Shown here: positions 1 through 5,560 of the stretch, piece after piece
Position numbering within the stretch: the stretch's first letter is position 1
How the letters are laid out: every line of letters starts with the position of its first letter
NCBI GenBank assembly: GCA_026387085.1
Contig: JAPLMK010000037.1
Coordinates: forward strand, 1-5,863
DNA length: 5,863 bases
Origin: Candidatus Omnitrophota bacterium
GTDB taxonomy: Bacteria > Ratteibacteria > UBA8468 > MWAK01
Reading direction: 5' to 3'
The notes under the pieces: generated by a model
What the model was told of the DNA's origin: nothing
Seen by the model: the letters and a program-made list of their open reading frames with translations, nothing else
The model's database searches: none
Position numbers and translations under genes: made by a program

Positions 1-621
1 GGCAAGGCGCGGGAAAAAGGCAGGCAGGCGGTCTGTATATCTAATCTGAAACAGCTAACCATTTCTTTTTTCATGTATAGTCAGGATAATGACGATTATT
101 TACCGCCGGCATATTACTACAATTCCGAGGGTGAAACCGGATGGGATTTTTCCACTGATGATTGGTGGATGACTTACCGGCCGGGAATCTTGGGAGGGTA
201 TCTTTCCGGAAAGGTTTTTGAATGCCCTTCCCGTTTTGGTTTAAAATCTTACGACCGGCCGTTTACCGGATACGCATACAATGCAACCTATTTGGGTGGT
301 GGCTATTCGGTTTGGGACGGACAGGCGCAGCCTCCGGTGCTGCTTACCAGAATCAGAAACGCTTCCGGAACAATCTTGCTGGCCGACAGCGCCATCTGGA
401 CTCCTTTCACCAACGAATTGATTGCCAATAACGTTTTGCGCGCACCCGGAGACACCTCCTATTATTACGGACCAAATGTTTATTTCCGGCATAACGGGTT
501 TGCCAACGCGGCGTTTTGCGACGGACACGTGGAATCGATTAGGACGAAGTATAATGAAAGCAGTTATGATTCGAAACTGGGAGATCTTTCCGCGGACGAC
601 AGTATGTACGATTTGGAGTAA
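1..621 (+). CDS. Pseudopilin-like protein with H-X9-DG C-terminal motif (DUF1559-like), 5' end missing
   Basis: The frame is open from base 1 to the TAA at 619-621, giving 206 visible residues; the true start lies upstream. The first residues read KAREKGRQAVCISNLKQL, then a stretch ending in MYSQDNDDYLP. This matches the segment that directly follows the N-terminal methylation/transmembrane helix in type II/IV pseudopilin-like proteins of the DUF1559 or SBP_bac_10 kind. The prepilin cleavage site and helix would therefore be just outside the window. Near the C-terminus the His encoded at 490-492 and the Asp-Gly at 520-525 are separated by nine residues, the H-X9-DG motif of this family (RHNGFANAAFCDGHVE). 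The middle is rich in Tyr, Trp, Gly and Asn, as expected for an exported beta-rich domain. These proteins are presumed to be anchored in the inner membrane facing the periplasm; their individual roles are mostly unknown. The stop is one base before the importer gene, so cotranscription is likely. The family call is solid, the role is not. Confidence 0.88.
   Translation, partial: GKAREKGRQAVCISNLKQLTISFFMYSQDNDDYLPPAYYYNSEGETGWDFSTDDWWMTYRPGILGGYLSGKVFECPSRFGLKSYDRPFTGYAYNATYLGGGYSVWDGQAQPPVLLTRIRNASGTILLADSAIWTPFTNELIANNVLRAPGDTSYYYGPNVYFRHNGFANAAFCDGHVESIRTKYNESSYDSKLGDLSADDSMYDLE
615..618 (+). promoter_or_regulatory. Shine-Dalgarno sequence for the btuF-like gene
   Basis: GGAG lies four bases before the ATG at 623, inside the last codons of the pseudopilin-like gene. 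It supports 623 as the start and suggests translational coupling between the two genes. Confidence 0.6.
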
Positions 622-622
622 A

Positions 623-1441
623 ATGAAAAAAGCCGTCTTTTTTCTGTTAATCATTTTTTTACCGCGCGCGGCTGTCGCGGAGCTGCCCCAGAGAATTATC
701 TCTTTGGGTCCGGCCCTGACGGAAGAGATTTATCTCCTGGGAGTTCAGGATAAACTTGTCGGCTGTACCATTTATTGCAACCGACCGGAAGCCGCCCGTC
801 AGAAACAGAAAGTTGGTACGGTGGTGGAGGTCAGTGTTGAGAAAATAGTTGACCTGAAGCCGGACCTTATTCTGGCGACATCATTGACGGACCGCCGGGC
901 AAAGGAACGTTTTCGGCAATTGGGGATGAATGTTGTTGTGCTTCCGGAAGCCAAAAATTTTAGTGAGGTTTGCCAGCAGTTTCTCGATTTGGGAAAGATA
1001 GCGGGTAAAGAAGAAAAGGCCCGGAAGATTGTAGCGCAAGCGAAAAAAGGAGTTGATTTAATCACCGGGAGGGTTAAAGAAAGACCGAAACCAAAGGTTT
1101 TTCTGGAGATCGGAACGAAGCCGCTCTTTACCGTAACCCGGGATTCATTTATTAATGATTTTATCGTGCTGTCCGGCGGAATTAATATTGCGGCCGGGGC
1201 GCGGAGCGGTCTTTACAGCCGGGAGAAGGTGGTAGCGCAGAACCCGGATGTGATTATCGTGGTGAGTATGGGTGTGGCTGCCGAACAGGAAAAGAAAGTA
1301 TGGCAAAAGTTTCGGAACCTGTCCGCGGTTAAAAATAACCGGATTTATATTTTGGACCCGGACAAAGTTTGCAGCCCTACGCCGCCGGGTTTTGTGGAAA
1401 CCCTGAAGGAAATTTCGCTGATTTTGCACCCCGGTTTTTAG
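623..1441 (+). CDS. btuF: Periplasmic substrate-binding protein of a cobalamin/Fe-siderophore-type ABC importer (BtuF-like)
   Basis: This 272-residue protein captures a metal-chelate ligand, probably a corrinoid, in the periplasm and delivers it to the permease encoded next. Residues 1-19 form a Sec signal peptide: Lys2-Lys3, a hydrophobic core (AVFFLLIIFL), and cleavage after AVA. There is no lipobox cysteine, so the mature protein should be soluble. The Peri_BP_2 fold begins at RIISLGPALTEEIYLLG (residues 24-40), followed by a segment resembling BtuF (GCTIYCNRPEAARQKQKVG, then VEKIVDLKPDLIL). The C-terminus (SPTPPGFVETLKEISLILHP) is also typical. The frame is open further upstream to 422, but that would overlap the pseudopilin by 200 bases; 623 is chosen for the signal peptide and the GGAG site. 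Family assignment is strong. Ligand specificity is not shown: related proteins bind cobalamin, haem or ferric siderophores, and no cobalamin riboswitch is visible because upstream DNA is coding. Confidence 0.88.
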   Translation: MKKAVFFLLIIFLPRAAVAELPQRIISLGPALTEEIYLLGVQDKLVGCTIYCNRPEAARQKQKVGTVVEVSVEKIVDLKPDLILATSLTDRRAKERFRQLGMNVVVLPEAKNFSEVCQQFLDLGKIAGKEEKARKIVAQAKKGVDLITGRVKERPKPKVFLEIGTKPLFTVTRDSFINDFIVLSGGINIAAGARSGLYSREKVVAQNPDVIIVVSMGVAAEQEKKVWQKFRNLSAVKNNRIYILDPDKVCSPTPPGFVETLKEISLILHPGF

Positions 1442-1442
1442 T

Positions 1443-1552
1443 TGTCATTCTCGCGGACTGTGTCTCGCCGTAGCTTTAGCGTAGGCGGATAGTAGGCGGG
1501 AATCTATACCTTGAAAAAACTGGATTCCCGTTTACCACACACGGGAATGACA
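1443..1552 (+). repeat. Palindrome-rich intergenic element, about 110 bp, with terminal inverted repeats (MITE- or REP-like)
   Basis: The element fills nearly the whole gap between the btuF-like and btuC-like genes. Its ends are imperfect inverted repeats: TGTCATTCTCG at 1443-1453 against CGGGAATGACA at 1542-1552, with one mismatch in 11. Inside, CGGGAATC (1497-1504) is complementary to GATTCCCG (1523-1530). ATTCCCGT (1524-1531) is also perfectly complementary to ACGGGAAT (1541-1548). GTAGGCGG occurs twice, at 1481-1488 and 1492-1499, and an imperfect palindrome lies at 1466-1487. No protein is encoded and no clear target-site duplication is seen, although a TA dinucleotide lies close to each end. 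GTCATTCC/GGAATGAC-ended dispersed repeats are common in many bacterial genomes. I infer a non-autonomous or REP-like repeat that has settled inside the operon; copy number cannot be seen here. Confidence 0.6.
1524..1548 (+). promoter_or_regulatory. Hairpin just upstream of the btuC-like start
   Basis: ATTCCCGT (1524-1531) and ACGGGAAT (1541-1548) form a perfect 8-bp stem with a 9-base loop, ending eight bases before the ATG at 1557. The right arm contains GGGA (1543-1546), the only Shine-Dalgarno-like string near that start. There is no U-tract, so it is not a standard terminator. A regulatory role is inference. Confidence 0.4.
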
Positions 1553-1556
1553 TTAA

Positions 1557-2564
1557 ATGATTATGAAAAATAAACTCGCTGCCTGGATTTTCTGGACGGT
1601 TCTTTTGTCCTTATTTTTACTGGCCACCGGTCTTTTTTCGCTGGGCGTTGGTTCCAGCGAAGTGACGCTGCGCGGGCTTATTTCTGCGATAACGCAAGGC
1701 AGAAACGCCGCCGGATATAGCATCCTTTTCGATATCCGCTTGCCGCGGATTATTTTGGGCTTTGCGGTGGGCGGTTCGTTAAGCCTGGCCGGAGTTATTT
1801 TACAGGGAATGTTCCGTAATCCCCTGGTGGAACCATACACTTTGGGAATTTCCGGAGGAGCAGCGCTGGGAGTGGCTCTTAATATTGTGCTTAGAATATC
1901 CGGTCATTTCGGGGTTTTGTCTCTGCCGATTTCCGGATTCCTGGGCGCGCTCATCGTTTCTTTTCTGGTCTATTTTCTGGCCGTGAAAAAGGGGACGTTT
2001 CGGACCGATTCTTTCCTGCTCACCGGCGTTATGATTAGCTTCATCTCTTCGGCGCTGATGATGCTATTGATGGCGCTTTCGCGTTCCGAAGATTTGCAGG
2101 GGATAATTTTCTGGATGATGGGTTCCCTGGAAGAACCAAGCCGGCTCCTGTTGCGGAGCGAACTGATTGTGGCGGTGCTTGGTCTTCTTGCTTCCTATCT
2201 TTTTGTCTTTGACCTTAACGCATTCGGGTTGGGCGAAGAAGAGGCGCTTCACCTGGGGGTAAACACGGAACGGAGCAAGCGGATTCTCTTTGTCCTGGCT
2301 GCGGTACTTACCGGATTTGCTGTTTCGGTGGCCGGTATTATCGGGTTTGTCGGTCTGGTTGTGCCTCATTTCGTCCGGATGTTTCTGGGCGGAGACCACC
2401 GGATACTGCTGATTGGTTCTTTCCTTTCCGGCGCTATTTTTCTGATTCTCTGTTATGCGCTGGCCCGAATTGTGATTGCGCCTTTGGAATTACCGGTTGG
2501 AGTTATTACCGGGATTCTGGGCGGCACGCTCTTTGTTTACGCGGTCAGCAAGAAGAGGATTTGA
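1557..2564 (+). CDS. btuC: FecCD-family ABC transporter permease (BtuC-like)
   Basis: This 335-residue polytopic membrane protein is the usual length for the BtuC/FecCD family, which has about ten transmembrane helices and works as a homodimer or paired heterodimer. After a first helix around residues 8-28 comes the periplasmic segment ending in DIRLPR (59-64). Then follows the hallmark block GVILQGMFRNPL (79-90) with EPYTLGISGGAALG (92-105). The C-terminal part has EEEALHLGVN, then GFVGLVVPHFVR (263-274), the segment around the cytoplasmic coupling region that meets the ATPase. It ends with LPVGVITGILGG, as is typical. It should form the inner-membrane channel for the ligand delivered by the preceding binding protein. 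Two in-frame ATGs exist, at 1557 and 1563; 1557 is preferred because GGGA at 1543-1546 is ten bases away, though this site is weak and is supplied by the intergenic repeat. Thirty bases separate its stop from the ATPase gene. The substrate could be cobalamin or an iron chelate. Confidence 0.9.
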   Translation: MIMKNKLAAWIFWTVLLSLFLLATGLFSLGVGSSEVTLRGLISAITQGRNAAGYSILFDIRLPRIILGFAVGGSLSLAGVILQGMFRNPLVEPYTLGISGGAALGVALNIVLRISGHFGVLSLPISGFLGALIVSFLVYFLAVKKGTFRTDSFLLTGVMISFISSALMMLLMALSRSEDLQGIIFWMMGSLEEPSRLLLRSELIVAVLGLLASYLFVFDLNAFGLGEEEALHLGVNTERSKRILFVLAAVLTGFAVSVAGIIGFVGLVVPHFVRMFLGGDHRILLIGSFLSGAIFLILCYALARIVIAPLELPVGVITGILGGTLFVYAVSKKRI

Positions 2565-2567
2565 GAA

Positions 2568-2588
2568 GACGACCCTTTCCGGGTCGTT
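2568..2588 (+). promoter_or_regulatory. Intercistronic hairpin, GACCC/GGGTC type
   Basis: ACGACCC (2569-2575), loop TTTCC (2576-2580) and GGGTCGT (2581-2587) form a perfect 7-bp stem, extendable by a G-U pair at 2568/2588. It ends six bases before the ATPase ATG, which otherwise has no Shine-Dalgarno sequence. No U-run follows, so termination is unlikely. It may modulate translation or mRNA stability, or be a small dispersed palindrome; a near copy lies at 5522-5539. Confidence 0.5.
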
Positions 2589-2594
2589 AAAATT

Positions 2595-3386
2595 ATGCTA
2601 CAAGTCAAAAATCTTTCGTGCGGGTATGGTAAAAAGATTATTCTCCGGGATGTTACCTTCCAGGTAAAGGAAGGCGAGGTTCTTGGAATAATCGGGCCCA
2701 ACGGTTCCGGTAAGACGACGCTCTTGCGGGCGATTACCAAGGTTATCAATCCCAGCCGGGGCGAAATTACCTTGAAAGGCAAGAATGTCGGCCGGATGGA
2801 TTTTCAGGAATTTGCGAAAACCGCCGCAGTTGTTTCTCAAACTTTGCCCGGCGGTTTCGTTACGCTGGAAGAGTTTGTTTTGTTGGGGCGAACGCCTTAT
2901 TTTAAGCGGTTTCAGTTTTTTGAGACCGAAAATGATCTTAGGGTAGCGCAAAAGGCGATGATGCTGACCGATACCTGGGGATTGAAAGATCGTTTCTTGG
3001 AGGAGATGAGCGGCGGCGAGAAGCAGTTATCCCTGATTGCCCGAGCCCTGTCCCAGGAGCCGTCCCTGCTCTTTTTAGACGAACCGACCAGCCATTTGGA
3101 TATCGCCCACCAGGTGTATATTTTAGACCTCATCCGAAGATTAAACAAAGAACTTTCCCTGACGGTTGTGATGGTTATGCACGATTTGAACCTGGCTGCG
3201 GAATATTGCGACCGTCTTCTTTTGCTCCGGGAGGGCAGGGTCCATTGCGCGGGTTACCCGAAGGAAGTTTTAACCTACCAGACCATTGAAGAGGTTTACC
3301 GGACAGTAGTGGTGGTAACGGACAGTCCGGTATCCGGCAAGCCGCATATATTTGTTGTCCCCTCCGAACAACGCCATAATCCCTGA
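2595..3386 (+). CDS. btuD: ABC transporter ATP-binding protein of the cobalamin/Fe-siderophore importer (BtuD/FecE-like)
   Basis: The product is 263 residues. It is the cytoplasmic ATPase that powers import through the adjacent permease. All the expected motifs are present: the A-loop aromatic Tyr11, Walker A GPNGSGKT (34-41), Q-loop Gln82, signature SGGEKQ (139-144), Walker B LLFLDE (158-163) with catalytic Glu163, D-loop HLD (167-169) and switch His196. Segments such as VTLEEFVLLGRTPY (89-102) and VMHDLNLAAEYCDRL match the FepC/BtuD/HmuV group rather than other ABC ATPases. The C-terminal tail (EEVYRTVVVV... GKPHIFVVP) is also typical of that group. The start at 2595 fits the beta-strand immediately before the A-loop. 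No convincing Shine-Dalgarno is present; the hairpin at 2568-2588 abuts the start, so expression may depend on coupling to the permease gene 30 bases upstream. The enzyme looks intact. btuD is used by family resemblance; fecE- or hmuV-like function is possible. Confidence 0.9.
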   Translation: MLQVKNLSCGYGKKIILRDVTFQVKEGEVLGIIGPNGSGKTTLLRAITKVINPSRGEITLKGKNVGRMDFQEFAKTAAVVSQTLPGGFVTLEEFVLLGRTPYFKRFQFFETENDLRVAQKAMMLTDTWGLKDRFLEEMSGGEKQLSLIARALSQEPSLLFLDEPTSHLDIAHQVYILDLIRRLNKELSLTVVMVMHDLNLAAEYCDRLLLLREGRVHCAGYPKEVLTYQTIEEVYRTVVVVTDSPVSGKPHIFVVPSEQRHNP

Positions 3387-3394
3387 TAGTCCTG

Positions 3395-3403
3395 TGTTAT
3401 AAT
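3395..3403 (+). promoter_or_regulatory. Extended -10 promoter for the galactokinase gene (predicted)
   Basis: TGTTATAAT contains a perfect TATAAT hexamer (3398-3403) directly preceded by the extended -10 element TGn. No good -35 is seen at 16-18 bases, which extended -10 promoters can tolerate. A transcript would begin near 3410, only about three bases before the ATG at 3413, and there is no Shine-Dalgarno sequence. This implies a leaderless or nearly leaderless mRNA. Confidence 0.5.
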
Positions 3404-3412
3404 TAATAAATC

Positions 3413-4506
3413 ATGATTACCGCTCAAGCGCCGGGAAGAGTTGAGATTTTAGGAAACCACACTGATTATAATGAGGGTTATGTCCTGTTGTCCACCGTGA
3501 GCCTCCAGACAACCGTTACCGGAGGCAAAAGGCCCGGAAACAAGTGTTTTGTCTATTCCCGCGACCTGAAGGACCAAGTGGCATTTGAGGTTGATTCCTT
3601 CCGGAAGGATGTAGACCATGCTTGGGCCGATTACCCCAAGGGGGTTATTCAACAGTTGCAGAGGGCAGGTCAGGTGCTCGGCGGTTTTAGCGCGGAAATA
3701 TCGAGCGCGATTCCGTTCGGGGTGGGCTTAAGCAGTTCCGCGGCGCTGGAATTATCTTTCGCGTTATTTCTTCAGGGTTTGTTCGGTTTTGAAATATCCC
3801 GGTTGGAACTGGTCAAGTTATGCCGTAGGGCCGAGAACGAATTTGTGGGAGTCGATTGCGGAATCCTGGACCAGTTTTCCAGCGGGTTTGGCCAGAAAGG
3901 CGCCCTTCTTTTTCTTGACTGCCGTGACCTTTCGTACGAAATAATTCCGTTTCCGGCCAGCGCGTCCCTGGTGATTTGCGATTCCGCCTTGTTTCTTCGG
4001 AATACAATCAGCGCCGCCGGGAATGCCGGCAGGCGTTGGAATTTTTTCAGAAAAATATTTCCGGTGTTACTGCCCTGCGCGATGTAACGGTTGCTGATTT
4101 CCGGCGTTTCGCTCCGCAGGTTCCGGACGGGCCTATCCGGAAGCGCGCCGAACACGTTGTTTTTGAAAACGAAAGGGTAAAATCCGGAAGGGAGTTACTT
4201 AAGAAGGGCAAATTAGTGGAATTGGGTGGATTGATGCGCTTTTCACACCAGAGTTCCCGTGACTTGTTTGAAAATTCTATTCCGGAACTTGATTTTTTAG
4301 TTGAGCGCGCCTATTCTCTTCCCGGTGTCATCGGAGCTAAACTGTCCGGCGCCGGATGGGGTGGGGCGACCGTTAATCTGGTCTTAACGGAAAAGGCCGA
4401 GATATTTGCGCAGGGGTTGAAGGATGCCTACCGGCAGGAATTTGGCGCCGGCGGGGAGGTAAAGACCTATATTTGTTCTGCCCCAAACGGCGCCGGCCTG
4501 TTTTGA
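3413..4506 (+). pseudogene. galK: Galactokinase (GHMP kinase family), interrupted by a frameshift
   Basis: Galactokinase makes galactose-1-phosphate from galactose and ATP. The first part (3413 to about 3988, about 192 residues) has the N-terminal signature GRVEILGNHTDYNEG (8-22), the GHMP phosphate loop PFGVGLSSSAALE (101-113), and the catalytic Asp153 in GVDCGILDQFSSG. At 3986-3991 homology leaves this frame, which then runs to an unrelated tail and a stop at 4085-4087. The homologous sequence resumes in the -1 frame at 3988 (LVSSEYNQRRRECRQALEFF) and continues through KRAEHVVFENERV, FSHQSSRDLFENSIPELD and the third GHMP motif AKLSGAGWGG to the TGA at 4504-4506. Joined, the parts give about 364 residues, normal for galactokinase. 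Compared with GalK sequences I recall, about four residues between DS and LVSSEYN are also missing, consistent with a deletion of roughly 13 bases or a single-base loss in an unusually short version. The residue after Gly14 is Asn rather than the Glu of E. coli-type GalK (GEHTDYN). It could be a true pseudogene or a sequencing/assembly error. Confidence 0.82.
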
Positions 4507-4532
4507 TTTAAGCCCTCTCTTTATAGTAAAAT
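4503..4532 (+). promoter_or_regulatory. Predicted promoter for the epimerase gene
   Basis: TTGATT (4503-4508, overlapping the galactokinase stop) and TAAAAT (4527-4532) are separated by 18 bases. Each is close to the sigma-70 consensus. Transcription would begin around 4539-4540, on or next to the ATG at 4540, again giving a leaderless message. TATAGT (4522-4527) is an alternative -10. No Shine-Dalgarno sequence is present. Confidence 0.42.
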
Positions 4533-4539
4533 AAACTAT

Positions 4540-5475
4540 ATGGCTAAGTATCTGGTAACCGGAGGCGCCGGTTTTATCGGAAGTCACATCGTGACCCGGA
4601 TCCGCGAAGAGGGGCATAGTGTGCGGGTGTTGGATAACTTCAGCAGCGGAAAAAAAGAGAACCTGGTCGGCGTTACCGGGCCCGGTTTGGAAGTTTCAGA
4701 AGAGGATATCTGTAACCGCAAGGCGTGTGATGATGCCTGCGCCGGAATGGATTACGTGATTCATCTGGCCGCTTTGCGCTCTGTTCCGAAATCCCTGAAT
4801 GACCCGTATTCCTATAATCGCGTTAATATTGACGGCACGCTGAATCTTCTTTACGCGGCTAAAGCGGCCGGAGTAAAACAGGTTGCTTTCGCCTCCTCCA
4901 GTTCTATTTATGGGGAGGCAACCATTTTCCCGCAGCAGGAAACAAATTTGCCCGCTTTGATTTCACCCTACGCGCTTTCGAAGCTGGCCGGTGAATACTA
5001 CGGTTACATCTTTACCAAAAACTTTGGTTTACCGGTTGTTGCGCTGCGTTATTTTAATGTTTTTGGCGAGCGCCAGAGTCTTGAGGATGAGTACGCGGTG
5101 GTAATACCCAAATTTATCAGTTGTATGCTGAAAGGAGAACAGCCGCCGGTACACGGTGATGGAAAACAGTCCCGTGATTTTACCTACGTGGCAAATGTGG
5201 TCGATGCTACTATTCGGGCCGTGCGAACCACGGATGCGGCCGGTCTTTTTTTTAACGTTGGTTGCGGGAAGGAAAACTCAATTCTGGAACTGGTTGCCGC
5301 GCTCAATAGGATTCTGGGCACGAAACTGGAACCTCTTTTTATGCCGGCGCGGGCCGGTGATGTGCCGCGCACGCTTGCGGATATTTCCCGGGCGCAAAAA
5401 ATACTCGGTTATCAGCCCGGGGTTGATTTTGAATCCGGCCTGAGGCGGGCGGTGGATTATTTTAAAAAAGTTTAG
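4540..5475 (+). CDS. galE: NAD-dependent nucleotide-sugar 4-epimerase (UDP-glucose/UDP-GlcNAc 4-epimerase-like, extended SDR)
   Basis: This cytoplasmic extended SDR has 311 residues, the family's normal length. The N-terminal Rossmann fold has TGGAGFIGSH (7-16) and Asp32-Asn33, which bind NAD(H). HLAALRSVPKSLNDP (75-89) and VNIDGTLNLL (95-104) follow. The catalytic serine lies in SSSSIYGE (119-126), and the active-site YxxxK is Tyr144-Lys148 (SPYALSK). RYFNVFGERQ, AVVIPKFI and GDGKQSRDFTYVANVV form the substrate-side elements. The overall pattern, especially AALxSVPKSxxDP and the RYFNVFG region, is closest to the WbpP/Gne-like UDP-hexose 4-epimerases. UDP-GlcNAc/UDP-GalNAc interconversion is therefore as likely as the classical UDP-galactose/UDP-glucose reaction. 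Its position 33 bases after galactokinase favours a role in galactose use, but polysaccharide precursor supply is also possible. The gene appears intact. galE is used in the broad sense. Confidence 0.85.
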   Translation: MAKYLVTGGAGFIGSHIVTRIREEGHSVRVLDNFSSGKKENLVGVTGPGLEVSEEDICNRKACDDACAGMDYVIHLAALRSVPKSLNDPYSYNRVNIDGTLNLLYAAKAAGVKQVAFASSSSIYGEATIFPQQETNLPALISPYALSKLAGEYYGYIFTKNFGLPVVALRYFNVFGERQSLEDEYAVVIPKFISCMLKGEQPPVHGDGKQSRDFTYVANVVDATIRAVRTTDAAGLFFNVGCGKENSILELVAALNRILGTKLEPLFMPARAGDVPRTLADISRAQKILGYQPGVDFESGLRRAVDYFKKV

Positions 5476-5509
5476 GCGTAATCATTAACTATAGCGCGGG
5501 GCCGTACTT

Positions 5510-5518
5510 TGCTAAATA
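5510..5518 (+). promoter_or_regulatory. Possible extended -10 promoter before guaB3
   Basis: TGCTAAATA carries a TGn directly before a TAAATA hexamer (5513-5518). No matching -35 at normal spacing is visible. If used, transcription would start close to the hairpin at 5522-5539, placing that hairpin at or near the 5' end of the message. This is weak evidence. Confidence 0.25.
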
Positions 5519-5521
5519 TAA

Positions 5522-5539
5522 GCGACCCTGAAGGGTCGC
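5522..5539 (+). promoter_or_regulatory. Hairpin in the guaB3 upstream region, GACCC/GGGTC type
   Basis: GCGACCC (5522-5528), loop TGAA (5529-5532) and GGGTCGC (5533-5539) form a perfect 7-bp stem. Bases after it (GTTACATT) are not a U-tract, so it is a poor terminator for the epimerase gene. It closely matches the hairpin at 2568-2588 and sits in an equivalent place, ahead of a start codon. It may be a dispersed small palindrome or a 5'-UTR stabiliser. Confidence 0.5.
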
Positions 5540-5549
5540 GTTACATTAC

Positions 5550-5553
5550 GGAG
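5550..5553 (+). promoter_or_regulatory. Shine-Dalgarno sequence for guaB3
   Basis: GGAG is seven bases before the ATG at 5561. This spacing chooses 5561 over the second in-frame ATG at 5567. It contrasts with the two sugar genes, which have no such site. Confidence 0.7.
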
Positions 5554-5560
5554 AGAATCT

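Noticed and set aside
422..622. Upstream extension of the btuF-like reading frame to 422
   Set aside because: It would overlap the well-supported pseudopilin by 200 bases and bury a clean signal peptide; the ATG at 623 has a GGAG site and begins the signal peptide.
241..654. Minus-strand open frames opposite the pseudopilin and other genes
   Set aside because: They lie wholly antisense to well-supported genes and show no recognisable motifs or ribosome binding sites.
1442..1556. Cobalamin riboswitch or small gene in the btuF-btuC gap
   Set aside because: The 115 bases are too short for a cobalamin riboswitch and no B12-box-like string is seen; the content is explained by inverted repeats.
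2568..2588. Terminator between permease and ATPase genes
   Set aside because: No T-tract follows, and termination here would cut the ATPase off from its operon.
3980..3996. Programmed -1 frameshift in galactokinase
   Set aside because: No slippery X XXY YYZ heptamer is present at the switch point (it reads CGCCTTG), and a shift would still leave the protein about four residues short between two conserved motifs.
5522..5539. Rho-independent terminator for the epimerase gene
   Set aside because: The stem is GC-rich but no run of T follows, so it is listed as a hairpin of unknown role.
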